Source: Fabrea salina (Eukaryota; Ciliophora; Heterotrichea; Heterotrichida; Fabreidae). From it: 64,000 nucleotides of DNA. This document shows positions 27,002 to 36,427 of the stretch, in pieces. The DNA lies in the NCBI GenBank assembly GCA_022984795.1, contig JALIHJ010000068.1:1-64000 (forward strand), read 5' to 3'. The position numbers were made by a program, and so were the translations under genes. Below the pieces are notes generated by a model. It searched no databases. It saw nothing but the letters and a program-made list of their open reading frames with translations, and was not told the origin of the DNA. The first letter of the stretch is position 1, and every line of letters begins with the position of its first letter.

Positions 27002-29311
27002 ATGGAAAGTTATCGGTACATTAAAATTTACGACGCGAACTCTTACTTTTTGTTGACAGCCAAAACTAAAGGAAGCACTAAGTACAAAACACTTAAAATA
27101 CTCAAGCACTCAGACTCTCTGGAACTCCAAGAAGACGCCATCGGGCTCTCCAGAGAAGACTTGAACATATACTTAGAAAGTGTACTTCCCAAAGAAAGAT
27201 TTAAACCCATAACTGAAGCACACGCTATTCTAGGAATGGTTAGGTTCCTGCAGGGTTACTACCTGCACTGCGTGACTCAGCGGTCCAAAGTAGGCACGAT
27301 CAGGGCCCACTCTGTTTACAAAATTGAAAGCACGAAACTCGTGAAGCTTTTTCCCGACAAAACTTCCAAAGAAGAGAAAAGGTACAAAGAAATCTTTTAC
27401 AACTTGGACTTGAGTCTGGGGTTTTACTTTTCCTACACTTACGACTTAACTTACACCTTGCAAGAAAACATTTCTTTCAGAGTGAAAGAAGAAGAAAAAC
27501 ACGAAGGAAAGTCTTTGAGACAAAGGTCCTGCACTCTGGACTCCCAACAACTCCACAGCCAACTCAACAACACCAAAAACTACCCTTGGAAAACTATGTT
27601 TCTTTGGAACCACGAACAAATCCAGTTCCTCGGAGGAGTCCTCAGGGACAAAAACTGGCTAACTGCTGTCATCCACGGACACCTAGCTTACTCACGCATA
27701 AGCATGGGGGGTTCCGTTTACGACTTAGTGCTTGTTTCAAGACGTTCGCGGTACTTCGCTGGAACTAGGTACCTCAAAAGGGGTCTTAACGAAGAAGGCA
27801 AAGTTGCTAATGACGTTGAAACTGAACAGCTGCTTGTAGAAAGGTCGCCTTACGGGAAAATGAGTGCTTACGTGCAACTCAGAGGAAGCATTCCTTTGTT
27901 TTGGTGCCAAGAGCCAAACCCAGTGATTCCTCCGCCTGCAATCATACTCAACCAAAACGACTTTTTGCGTGAAGGAACCCGCAAGCACATTGCAGACCTT
28001 TACCACCGTTACGGAGTTCCTATATTTTTGCTGAGTCTTTTAAAGCAGAATCCCAGACAAAAAGAGTACTCTATTGCCACAGAGTACCTAAACTGTGTAG
28101 AGTACTTGAATGAAACACTGCCTCCTAAGTACCAACTCAAGTACATTCCTTTTGACATCAAAAACGAAGGCAGGAGGTCCTACGAAAACTGTGTTGAAAA
28201 GCTTTACAAAATAGGAAACGAGTGCATTGCCGTGACCAACATATACGTAGGAGTCATTAAGTCCAACAACAAGTTCCACTGCGAGTTCCAACAAGGAGTT
28301 ATTCGAACTAACTGCATTGACTGCATTGACAGAACCAACGCAGCGCAACTCTACATAGGTCACAAAGCTTTAGAAAGGCAAATGGCTGCTATGGGCATAG
28401 TGGACTCACTGGACGACTCCTGTGAAATTTTGAATGTGCTAAGTAAACAGTTCGAAGAAATGGGAGACATGCTAGCTCTGCAGTACTCAGGCTCAGAAGC
28501 CCACCGCACAATCAAACTTTCAAGAGGCGGCAAAAAGTCAAGTCAGTTCTTTACTTCTCTCAAAAGACACTGGGCAAACTTAACTACTGACAGCAAAAAA
28601 CAACAAGCAATTAACTTGTTTTTGGGAGTGTACAAGCCGTACATGAGCTCTGTTCCTCTTTGGGACATTGATGACGATACCCGTTTGCACAACAGAATAG
28701 ACTCTTCGAAGTACCTAAACCCTAGGAGTTGGTGGAAGTTTGAGGTTTCTAAGTTCTTGGTCCGGCTTGGGCTCAAAGAACAGGTAATTGAAGCAGGCAC
28801 TCCAGTGACTCCTAGAAAGTTTAACTTCCGCAGGTCTTCTTACAGTTGCTCGGACACCCAAGTTAAGTCTTTGCCTTTGCAGCCCAAAAAAAGAACCAAA
28901 GTGGCTCCTCTCATTAAGAAGTTACTCACAGAACCAATATCTAGCAAGCCTTCTTATCTGCACGAAAAGCTTTCAAAGTCTTTTTCAAACACCTTATATA
29001 TAGAACTCAAGGAAAAAAAACCCCCTTCTAAGCCCCAAACTCCTCCGAAAGAACCTCCTCGCCAAACTCACCCTACTCTGAGGAAACTAGGTCCTTCTAG
29101 ACAAGACGTTAAGATCTTCCAGACCTACATTTCACTGGACTTTCTGCGCAAAGAAGACGACTTTGCTCAAGTAAGGTGCAAAGACTTGGACCTTCTTCTG
29201 CAAGAAAACGACAAAGCCATCAACAACTACTTAAACAAGAAAAAAAGCACTGACTGGTTGCTGTCCAAAGTGCCTATGGAAAAGATTTTTAGATCACTGC
29301 TAGATAGGTAA
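27002..29311 (+). CDS. FIG4: Sac-domain phosphoinositide phosphatase, FIG4/SAC3 type
   Basis: 769 residues. The N-terminal segment (YIKIYDANSYFLLTAKTKG) and the whole Sac domain follow the FIG4 pattern, including RYLKRGLNEEGKVANDVETE and the catalytic RTNCIDCIDRTN (Cys-x5-Arg). A late LGVYKPYMSSVPLWDIDDD motif is typical of FIG4 rather than SAC1. No C-terminal membrane anchor is seen, which also argues against SAC1. FIG4 works with PIKfyve and VAC14 on endolysosomes to control PI(3,5)P2. The ATG immediately follows the WNK stop codon, and the conserved domain begins within the first ten residues, so a later start is unlikely. The proline-rich C-terminal ~120 residues are divergent. Confidence 0.92.
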   Translation: MESYRYIKIYDANSYFLLTAKTKGSTKYKTLKILKHSDSLELQEDAIGLSREDLNIYLESVLPKERFKPITEAHAILGMVRFLQGYYLHCVTQRSKVGTIRAHSVYKIESTKLVKLFPDKTSKEEKRYKEIFYNLDLSLGFYFSYTYDLTYTLQENISFRVKEEEKHEGKSLRQRSCTLDSQQLHSQLNNTKNYPWKTMFLWNHEQIQFLGGVLRDKNWLTAVIHGHLAYSRISMGGSVYDLVLVSRRSRYFAGTRYLKRGLNEEGKVANDVETEQLLVERSPYGKMSAYVQLRGSIPLFWCQEPNPVIPPPAIILNQNDFLREGTRKHIADLYHRYGVPIFLLSLLKQNPRQKEYSIATEYLNCVEYLNETLPPKYQLKYIPFDIKNEGRRSYENCVEKLYKIGNECIAVTNIYVGVIKSNNKFHCEFQQGVIRTNCIDCIDRTNAAQLYIGHKALERQMAAMGIVDSLDDSCEILNVLSKQFEEMGDMLALQYSGSEAHRTIKLSRGGKKSSQFFTSLKRHWANLTTDSKKQQAINLFLGVYKPYMSSVPLWDIDDDTRLHNRIDSSKYLNPRSWWKFEVSKFLVRLGLKEQVIEAGTPVTPRKFNFRRSSYSCSDTQVKSLPLQPKKRTKVAPLIKKLLTEPISSKPSYLHEKLSKSFSNTLYIELKEKKPPSKPQTPPKEPPRQTHPTLRKLGPSRQDVKIFQTYISLDFLRKEDDFAQVRCKDLDLLLQENDKAINNYLNKKKSTDWLLSKVPMEKIFRSLLDR

Positions 29312-29314
29312 TAA

Positions 29315-29935
29315 TTATCTTATAGGTGCTTGGCCTAAAGCGTCTTCGAAAGTTCTGTGGTCCTTAGGCATGGGTCTGGACTCCCAAACAGCAACAACTG
29401 CTTCTTTGCGGATTCCAGAGCTTTCTCCTTTGAGTCCTATATAGGATATTTCTAAGTAGTCTTCTCCTGTGCTTTGTGGAAAGTGCATTATCAGTGAATT
29501 AGTGTTTGCGAACCTAGTGACTCTGGTACCGTACTCAATTTCTCCGTAGGGGTTTTCAAGTAAGTCAAACACCTGCACAGGAGGCATGTTTTCAATAGTT
29601 CCGAAGTCTATGTTGTCTTGGTTCCGGAAGAGTCTGACTTGGGAAGGAGTAGTTCCACTTCCCCCGCCTATGATGTTGATGGACTTAAGTTTAACTGGAC
29701 AAATGAAGGGAATGAACAGCAAAAGTTCAGGGTCTCCTTCGTTGCTTTTCAGAACCCTAGTTCTTTCTAGTTTTTCTTCTTTGATTTTAAAGGGGTTTTT
29801 GCAAGATCCGTGCTCGTTTTCGTTCAGACAGTAGACACGGTCCAAGTGTATAGAGGAAAGCAAGTCGTTTCCAAAGGGGTCTAAGTCTGAGTTCTCAGAA
29901 TGGCAATTGCAGTGGCCAGGACCGTGTATATCCAT
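29315..29935 (-). CDS. PITHD1: PITH-domain protein (PITHD1-like)
   Basis: 206 residues from the ATG at 29935 (MDIHGPGHCNCHSE). The CNCHSE N-terminus, LLFIPFICPVKLKSINIIGG and the C-terminal YIGLKGESSGIRKEAVVAVYE-like segment are diagnostic of PITHD1 (PITH domain, also found in TXNL1). The domain binds the proteasome in TXNL1; PITHD1 itself is implicated in proteasome and flagellar function in animals. It is convergent with FIG4 (3 bp between stops) and divergent from IleRS, whose first ATG overlaps this start through a shared CATG. Confidence 0.92.
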   Translation of the reverse strand: MDIHGPGHCNCHSENSDLDPFGNDLLSSIHLDRVYCLNENEHGSCKNPFKIKEEKLERTRVLKSNEGDPELLLFIPFICPVKLKSINIIGGGSGTTPSQVRLFRNQDNIDFGTIENMPPVQVFDLLENPYGEIEYGTRVTRFANTNSLIMHFPQSTGEDYLEISYIGLKGESSGIRKEAVVAVWESRPMPKDHRTFEDALGQAPIR

Positions 29936-29945
29936 GTTAAAAATT

Positions 29946-32900
29946 ATGCTAACCAAACTCTTGCGCAGGAACTTCCACAAAGTTGCTGAAAAGGTCCACT
30001 TTTCCCAAGAAGAACAAACTGTTTTGGAGTTCTGGAGACAAATTGGTGCTTTCCAGAAAAGTTTGCAACTAAGTAAAGGAAGACCCCACTACACCTTTTA
30101 CGATGGACCTCCTTTTGCAACCGGACTTCCCCACTACGGACACATTGCTGCAGGAACCATAAAAGACGTAGTAACTCGCTACTGGCACCAGAACGGTTTT
30201 TACGTAGATCGTCGTTTTGGTTGGGACTGCCACGGTTTGCCTGTGGAGTTTGAAATCGACAAAGCTGAAAACATCAGAACTAGGAAGCAAGTGCTGGATC
30301 TTGGAATTGAACAGTACAACCAGAAGTGCAGAGGCATCGTAATGAGGTACTCAGAGGAGTGGGAAAAGGTAGTTACTCGACTTGGAAGGTGGATTGACTT
30401 TGAAAACGACTACAAAACTATGGACTTAGAGTTTATGGAAAGTGTTTGGTGGGTCTTTAAAGAAGTCTTTAAAAAAGACCTAGTGTACCGCAACTCTAGA
30501 GTGATGCCTTACTCCTGTGGATGCGGCACTGTGCTGAGTAACTTTGAAGCTAACTTAAACTACAAAGAAGTAAGAGACCCTAGTGTAATAGTGAGTTTTG
30601 CTTTGGAAGAAGGCGAGGAGGTTCTGGCTTGGACTACTACTCCTTGGACTTTGCCTAGCAACTTGGCTTTGGCTGTTAACCCTGAGTTCACCTACGTTAA
30701 GTTCCGGCCCTTTAACTCAGACAGAGTTTATATTGTGTGTGAAGACCTTTTGGAAACTACTCTTAAACTGCTTAAAGTCAGCGAACACACTGTTTTGGAG
30801 AAACTTAAAGGCCACCAACTAGAGGGTCTTAAGTACAAACCACTGTTTCCTTACTTTCAAAGTTTTGCAGAAAAGGGGTGTTTCCAGATTTACTGTGCAG
30901 ACTTTGTAACTAAAGAAACCGGAACGGGGGTTGTGCACTGTGCTCCCTACGGAGAAGAAGACTTCAACTTGTTTGTTAAGCACAAGCTAGTCAACACAGA
31001 GTCCCCGCCTGACGCTTTGGACGAAAACGGAAAGTTCACAAGTTTAGTTCCTGAACTAGAAGGAGTGCTTTTTTCTGAGTCAAACAAGAAAATACAAAAA
31101 CTGCTTAAGGAAAAAAACAGATTGCTGCACTCAGGAGTGCACGTTCACTCGTACCCCTACTGCTGGAGGTCAGACACTCCCCTCATTTACAGGCCTGTGA
31201 GTTCTTGGTTCATCGGAGTGGAGTCCCTTAAGCAGGACCTACTGAAAAACAACACAAAGGCTACTTGGGTTCCTAAGTTTGTTCAAGAAAAAAGATTCCA
31301 CAATTGGCTAGAAGACGCCAAAGACTGGTGCTTTTCAAGAAACAGGTTCTGGGGCAACCCTATTCCCCTGTGGGTTTCAGAAGACTTCGAAGAAGTAGTT
31401 TGTGTGGGCAGCATAGAGGAACTGAAGGAACTAACTGGAGTTAAGGAAGTAAAGGACCTCCACAGAGAAAGCATCGACCACCTTACTATTCCTAGCAAAC
31501 AGGGAAAAGGCCACTTGAAGAGAGTAGAAGAAGTTTTTGACTGCTGGTTCGAAAGTGGGTCGATGCCCTATGCACAGTGCCACTACCCTTTTTCAGTGTC
31601 CCAAGAAGAGTTCCGGAAAAGGTTCCCTGCTGACTTCATTGCTGAGGGGCTGGACCAAACCAGGGGTTGGTTCTACACACTCTTGGTGATAGGCACTGCT
31701 TTGTTTAACCAAAACCCCTTCAAGAACCTAGTAGTGAACGGGTTAGTTCTGGCAGCTGACGGAACTAAGATGTCCAAAAGCAAAGGCAACTACACTGACC
31801 CTATGAAAATAGTAGAGCAACTCGGAGCTGACTCAATTAGACTTTACCTAGTTAACAGTCCTTTAGTCAAAGCAGAACCCCTTAAGTTCGTGGACCAGGA
31901 TGTCAAAAACATAGTTAAAGAAGTGTTTCTTCCTTGGTACAACGCTTACAGGTTCTTTGTGCAGAACGCTCAAAGGTTCGAGTTAGTTCACAAGCAAACT
32001 TACTGCTTTGACCCTGATTCAGTGCCCAAAGCCCACAACTTCATGGACAAGTGGATAGTTGCAGCTTCTCAGAACCTAATAAAGAACGTAAGGCACGAAA
32101 TGGACAACTATAGACTCTACACAGTGCTTCCGAGTCTTCTAGGGTTCCTTGACAACCTAACTAACTGGTATGTAAGACTCAACCGCTACAGACTCAAAGG
32201 AGAAACTAGTTTTTCAGACTGCAAAGCAGCCTTAGACGTGATGTTTAGCACATTGCTAGACTTCACAGTGCTTATGGCGCCCTTTACGCCTTTTTTGACA
32301 GAAAAACTCTACCAAAACTTAAAGTTAGGTTTGCCACTGGACTCCAGAGAAGAGTCAGTGCACTTCACAATGATTCCGCAGTTCAAAAGAGAACTTATAG
32401 ACGAAGCCATTGAAACTTCTGTGAGCAGAATGCAAACAGTGATAGAAGTAGGCAGGAAGTTAAGGGACCAAAAAAGGTTGCCTTTGAAAACTCCCTTAGC
32501 TTGCTTGAAAGTCATCCACAGAGAAGACAAGTACCTAGACTCTCTGAAACCAGTGATTCCTTACATTCAAAAAGAACTTAACTGTTTGGAAGTTTTTCTG
32601 GAAAAAGAAAACAAAAACCTAGTTAAACTCAAAGCCCTTCCCAACAACCCTGTTTTGGGAGCTCGTCTTGGAAAGTCTTTTAACAAAGAACTCAGAGAAG
32701 CTATTAGTAACTTATCCAGCGAAGAAGTAAGCACCTTCGAAAGCACCCACAGAATAGTGGTTAAAGGAGTCGAACTGTCTAAAGACGAACTAGTTGTTAA
32801 GCGGAGTTACGAACAGTTAGGCGAAAACTTAGAATCAGGCGGAGACAACGACGTAGTGGTGGTTCTAGACTGCACACAAAGTGAAGACTTGAAAAAGCTG

Positions 32901-33161
32901 GGGGCAGCCAGGGAACTCGTTAACAAGGTGCAAAGACTGCGCAAAACCAGTGGACTGAGTATCCAAGACAAAGTGCAACTGGTGTACGGGGAACCCACTC
33001 ATTTTTACAAAAGTCTTCTAGAAGACTACACAAACTTCCTTGCTCAAAACCTAAAGATTCCGCTGAGCAGAGTTCCTTTTGAAGACTACAAGTATGTAGC
33101 TGCTGGAACTGTAGAACATAACTCCCAGGTGTTTAGCTTCTCACTGTACAAGCAGAGTTAA
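29946..33161 (+). CDS. IARS: Isoleucyl-tRNA synthetase, eukaryotic cytosolic type
   Basis: 1071 residues from the ATG at 29946; an in-frame ATG at 29934 would add four residues and overlap the PITHD1 start. It is a class I synthetase. The HIGH-type motif is GLPHYGHIAAG after YDGPPFATG, the editing domain includes LAWTTTPWTLPSNLAL, and the KMSKS motif is DGTKMSKSKGNYTDP. FGWDCHGLPVEFEID and the overall length match the cytosolic family. It charges tRNA-Ile. The basic start MLTKLLRRNFHKVAEK could add mitochondrial targeting; that is inference. The next gene starts 5 bp after the stop. Confidence 0.95.
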   Translation: MLTKLLRRNFHKVAEKVHFSQEEQTVLEFWRQIGAFQKSLQLSKGRPHYTFYDGPPFATGLPHYGHIAAGTIKDVVTRYWHQNGFYVDRRFGWDCHGLPVEFEIDKAENIRTRKQVLDLGIEQYNQKCRGIVMRYSEEWEKVVTRLGRWIDFENDYKTMDLEFMESVWWVFKEVFKKDLVYRNSRVMPYSCGCGTVLSNFEANLNYKEVRDPSVIVSFALEEGEEVLAWTTTPWTLPSNLALAVNPEFTYVKFRPFNSDRVYIVCEDLLETTLKLLKVSEHTVLEKLKGHQLEGLKYKPLFPYFQSFAEKGCFQIYCADFVTKETGTGVVHCAPYGEEDFNLFVKHKLVNTESPPDALDENGKFTSLVPELEGVLFSESNKKIQKLLKEKNRLLHSGVHVHSYPYCWRSDTPLIYRPVSSWFIGVESLKQDLLKNNTKATWVPKFVQEKRFHNWLEDAKDWCFSRNRFWGNPIPLWVSEDFEEVVCVGSIEELKELTGVKEVKDLHRESIDHLTIPSKQGKGHLKRVEEVFDCWFESGSMPYAQCHYPFSVSQEEFRKRFPADFIAEGLDQTRGWFYTLLVIGTALFNQNPFKNLVVNGLVLAADGTKMSKSKGNYTDPMKIVEQLGADSIRLYLVNSPLVKAEPLKFVDQDVKNIVKEVFLPWYNAYRFFVQNAQRFELVHKQTYCFDPDSVPKAHNFMDKWIVAASQNLIKNVRHEMDNYRLYTVLPSLLGFLDNLTNWYVRLNRYRLKGETSFSDCKAALDVMFSTLLDFTVLMAPFTPFLTEKLYQNLKLGLPLDSREESVHFTMIPQFKRELIDEAIETSVSRMQTVIEVGRKLRDQKRLPLKTPLACLKVIHREDKYLDSLKPVIPYIQKELNCLEVFLEKENKNLVKLKALPNNPVLGARLGKSFNKELREAISNLSSEEVSTFESTHRIVVKGVELSKDELVVKRSYEQLGENLESGGDNDVVVVLDCTQSEDLKKLGAARELVNKVQRLRKTSGLSIQDKVQLVYGEPTHFYKSLLEDYTNFLAQNLKIPLSRVPFEDYKYVAAGTVEHNSQVFSFSLYKQS

Positions 33162-33166
33162 TATAA

Positions 33167-34486
33167 ATGGGAAACACTTACAGCCCCTACTCTTATCTGC
33201 TCCAAGGAAGAGTGGAATTTTCGATGTCTGTCCTTACGAAGTGGAGCAAGTCAGATATTCTAAAACTATACCAAAGGTATGTACGCCTTTTTTCGGGCGA
33301 AGGCTTTAAGATTTCAAAGTCTTCGTTCAACCACCTATGCAAGAGTTCGCCAATCCGCGGACTGGAAGACTTGATCTTTAAAATCTTTGCCAAAAGCAGC
33401 AAAATCAACATATACGAGCTAATGGCAGGAGTGGTGGCTTACTCCAGCGAAGACTGGCAAATGAAACTCAAACTGTTTTTTTACGTTTTCGACTTCGATG
33501 GAAACAAAAACATCTCGAAGGACGAGTTAGCAATAGCTATTGACTGCTTACTGAGGGCTTTGGCTAAGATGGGAGGCAGCATGAAGTCCATCAAACCAGA
33601 TACTGAAGAAATCACTGACGAAGTTTACTCAAGCCTAAGCAAACAGCATAACTTAAAGTTAGAATTTCAGGAACTCTTGAAGTACACCCAAAACACCCCC
33701 AACCTACTTAAACTGCTTAAAAAGAACCAAACATCTACTCCTAAAGAAATCACTGTCAGAGTTAGAGCTAACTCAACCTTTGCTACTGACTGCAAAGACT
33801 CCACTCCGAGATCCAGAAGGTCCTCTGTGAAGCCTATAAAACTCAGACCTAGAAAAAAACCAACAGTGCAGATTCCTAGGTCTTCTTTTGGCAAGAAAAG
33901 AGCTGAAAACTTCAGAGTAATTCTAGGAAACAGACACGTCACCAAACCTGAAATTACCTACTTCAAAGAAGTTTTTGACTCAGTTGCAGACCACCAAGGA
34001 AAAGCACGCAACGAAGTCCTTTGCAAAGCCCTAGCTAAGCACTCTCAACTGCAAACTCACGCTCAAGCCATTTTCGGGCATTTTACAAACAAAGAGTCTC
34101 ATGAAATAGACTTCAAACAAGCCAGTTCTTACGTTTTCAAAGAAGCAACTCCTGAACAACTCAGAAGGATCCTTAGACTTGCTGGTCCAGAAGTGATTCC
34201 TCCTTCTCCCAGAGACAAGTCCAAGCTCAAACGCCAAATGTCTTTCCGAACTGCTTCTTTTTACAGCCAACTCTTTAAGCAGTACGACGTAAACGACGAC
34301 GGACAAGTAGACTTGAAAGAACTCAGAAAAGGCCTCCAAGAACACTTTGACGTTGAAACTATAGAAAGACTTTTCAAGGAAAACGTCTCGGATGACCGCG
34401 AAGGACTGACTTTAGAAGAGTTCATCAATATTTTTGCTCCAAGTAACGTTGAAGTTGACTCAGAAGTAATTCAAGAATTAAGGTAA
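33167..34486 (+). CDS. EF-hand protein, probably N-myristoylated
   Basis: 439 residues. It begins MGNTYSPYSYLLQG, a myristoylation-type start like that of the EF-hand gene at 24238. A first EF-hand with canonical ligands lies near residue 110 (FDFDGNKNISKDELAIAIDC) and a second near residue 370 (YDVNDDGQVDLKELRKGL). A basic Ser/Pro-rich linker separates two calcineurin-B-like halves. It may be a calcium-regulated adaptor. The ATG is preceded by only TATAA after the IleRS stop. Its stop is 1 bp from the convergent SmG stop. Confidence 0.8.
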   Translation: MGNTYSPYSYLLQGRVEFSMSVLTKWSKSDILKLYQRYVRLFSGEGFKISKSSFNHLCKSSPIRGLEDLIFKIFAKSSKINIYELMAGVVAYSSEDWQMKLKLFFYVFDFDGNKNISKDELAIAIDCLLRALAKMGGSMKSIKPDTEEITDEVYSSLSKQHNLKLEFQELLKYTQNTPNLLKLLKKNQTSTPKEITVRVRANSTFATDCKDSTPRSRRSSVKPIKLRPRKKPTVQIPRSSFGKKRAENFRVILGNRHVTKPEITYFKEVFDSVADHQGKARNEVLCKALAKHSQLQTHAQAIFGHFTNKESHEIDFKQASSYVFKEATPEQLRRILRLAGPEVIPPSPRDKSKLKRQMSFRTASFYSQLFKQYDVNDDGQVDLKELRKGLQEHFDVETIERLFKENVSDDREGLTLEEFINIFAPSNVEVDSEVIQELR

Positions 34487-34487
34487 C

Positions 34488-34727
34488 TTAAGATGTTATT
34501 TTGTCCAAGCACTCCCACATAACTACCGTGTTTCCCCTAATGAAGACACTGCCTAAGTCCTTTCTGGAGTTAGACGTGACTTCTTCAGCGTGGTCCAACA
34601 CAACATTCATGAACTGGTCGTAGCCTATAAGAGTCCCAACTACGTTTCTGTTTCCGTTCATTTTCAAGTCCACTTTCAGGTTTAAGTACTTCCTCAAGTC
34701 AGGTCCGTAGCCTTGTTTGTGTGCCAT
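34488..34727 (-). CDS. SNRPG: Small nuclear ribonucleoprotein G (SmG)
   Basis: 79 residues, full length. Sm1 is LRKYLNLKVDLKMNGNRNVVGTLIGYDQFMN and Sm2 is GSVFIRGNTVVMWE, with the SmG-typical RGN. It belongs to the heptameric Sm ring on U1, U2, U4 and U5 snRNAs, which must splice the 15-nt introns of this genome. Its stop is 1 bp from the convergent EF-hand gene. The mitochondrial carrier gene ends 35 bp upstream on the same strand. Confidence 0.95.
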   Translation of the reverse strand: MAHKQGYGPDLRKYLNLKVDLKMNGNRNVVGTLIGYDQFMNVVLDHAEEVTSNSRKDLGSVFIRGNTVVMWECLDKITS

Positions 34728-34762
34728 TGCAAATAGTATTCCATTTACACTCTAATATTAGT

Positions 34763-35665
34763 TTAAACTTCTGTAAGGAATCTGTTCATGAACTCGTTTA
34801 CTGTATGTACAACCCCTGCAGCCACTGGAGCCTTTACTAAGTTCATTGAAAAGCCTTTGAAGAGTCCCCTGAACCCCTCAATGCGGACTATCATTTTGAA
34901 GAAACTCACCCAGCCCTTCAGTTGTTGTTTGCCGTCTGTGCTTTTGTAGGCCGAAACCTTTTCAATGAACCCGTAGGCCTGCATGCGTTTCCTAACTACG
35001 TCTAGTGGGTAAGCAGCGAGTTGCCCAGCAAGTCCTGAAATGGCTCCAAAGTAGAAGTACTGAGAAGCTCCTTGGTGGCCTACTATTTCTTTGGACCCAA
35101 AGTAAACGCAGAACGAGATCCCTGAGTAGATGCCTATTCCTAGCAAAGTAGGAGCAATGCCCCTGAACAGCGACTGCGGCCCTTCTGAAGAAGCCATGGT
35201 CACAAACACGTTAAAGACTCCTGAGTAAATCTTATTAGTAGTTTGCAGTGCCAAACGAGTGCGTGCGATCTCGAAGGGGTAAGTAAAGGCTACAGAGGTC
35301 GCTCCTGCCAGTGCTCCTGGGATGAAGTTGAATAAGAGTTTGCCCCACTTGCTTTCTCCGGCCCCAAACAGATTCTTCTTGTAGAAGTCAAAAGCTGTGA
35401 ATTGCTAAGTAGTTCTTACAATTGCTGAGTAAGGAATTATCCTTAGCATTTGGGCAGAGTTGCCTTTCCAGAAAGCTTTGATTCCTTCTTCTCTTGCAAT
35501 GCGCACCACTTCTTCTGTCACGTTTTTGAAAGAGAACCTTTTAACTGAAGCTTGAAACAAAACTTTCACTCTATCAAAGGGAGCTATACAACTCTTGGCA
35601 CAAGCCCCTGCAACTCCGCCTGACACGAACTTCTTTACTTTATCTTGGTTTCCCAAACTTCCCAT
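34763..35665 (-). CDS. Mitochondrial carrier (SLC25), CoA/SLC25A16-42-like, one 15-nt intron
   Basis: 295 residues from two exons, 35665-35420 and 35404-34763. Splicing the 15-nt intron restores RIIPYSAIQFTAFDFYKK, a canonical carrier sequence. Three solcar repeats with PFDRVK, YPFEIARTR and YPLDVVRKRMQ signatures are present. The end GLFKGFSMNLVKAPVA is like SLC25A16/SLC25A42/Leu5, which move coenzyme A or ADP/PAP into mitochondria; the substrate assignment is inference. The ATG at 35665 is 36 bp from the divergent RING gene. Confidence 0.9.
35405..35419 (-). other. 15-nt spliceosomal intron in the mitochondrial carrier gene
   Basis: On the minus strand GTAAGAACTACTTAG. It contains an in-frame TAG and its removal restores a conserved carrier motif. 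Confidence 0.92.
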
Positions 35666-35701
35666 TTTAGACTCTATTCACTGACTTTAAATATACTTTA
35701 C

Positions 35702-36418
35702 ATGAAACTAGACTTGAACCAGTTCGAACAAGAAGTCGACAAGTACTTCCTTTGTGGAGTGTGTGGTGGAGTAGCTGTGGAACCTCAAGAGTGCTCTGAG
35801 TGCGAAGCACTTTACTGTACAGAGTGCGGCCAAGTCACTGAAAACTGTCCGGAGTGTTTAGCTTCACTTACCTTAAGAAGAACTTCGAGGTACGCTTTGC
35901 AAGTGTACAACTCTTTTTCAGCAAACTGTGTAAACACTGCTAAGGGGTGTTACTTCCATTCCAAACTCAACCAACTCATAGAGCACCAAAGAGTTTGCGA
36001 GTATCAAACCTGCAAGTGCGCCAACCCTCTGTGCAGCAAAACTTTCAGAAAAATCGAAAGGTACTCAGAAAACCCCATAGTGTGTTCAGACTTGTGCAAA
36101 AACATAGTGGACTTCCAAAGCATTTTGCAGGCCAAAGACGAAAACGCAATACTGTACAGATTCCACTTGTACTTAAGAGACACCAAGTCAAACATGCTGG
36201 CTGAAGTCACTGAAAGGCTTGAAAAAGAAATCGAAAAGTGCAACAAAACTTTAGAAGAAGAAAAAACTTTTGAAAAGCAAAAGGAAGAAATTCTTAATGA
36301 GATCGAACTCAGGAAAACCAGTTACCACCACGGAAAGTGGAACAAGCACAGTAAATACTGGACTTGCTGTTTGACAACTGACCAACTAGACATAGGCTGT
36401 AAAGCTCTTATTCAGTAA
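35702..36418 (+). CDS. RING and TRAF/SIAH-type zinc-finger protein
   Basis: 238 residues from the ATG at 35702 (MKLDLNQFEQEVDKYFLCG). A RING-like zinc domain spans residues ~18-60 (CGVCGGV...CSECEALYCTECG...CPEC). A TRAF-type CHC zinc segment follows (CVNTAKGCYFHSKLNQLIEH...C) and then a charged coiled-coil-like region. It is probably an E3 ubiquitin ligase or adaptor. ALG14 starts 9 bp after its stop on the same strand. Confidence 0.8.
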   Translation: MKLDLNQFEQEVDKYFLCGVCGGVAVEPQECSECEALYCTECGQVTENCPECLASLTLRRTSRYALQVYNSFSANCVNTAKGCYFHSKLNQLIEHQRVCEYQTCKCANPLCSKTFRKIERYSENPIVCSDLCKNIVDFQSILQAKDENAILYRFHLYLRDTKSNMLAEVTERLEKEIEKCNKTLEEEKTFEKQKEEILNEIELRKTSYHHGKWNKHSKYWTCCLTTDQLDIGCKALIQ

Positions 36419-36427
36419 AGTTAATAA

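Noticed and set aside
26990-27010. WNK-FIG4 as a single fused protein
   Set aside because: No GT-AG intron bridges the TAA and both proteins are complete at the junction.
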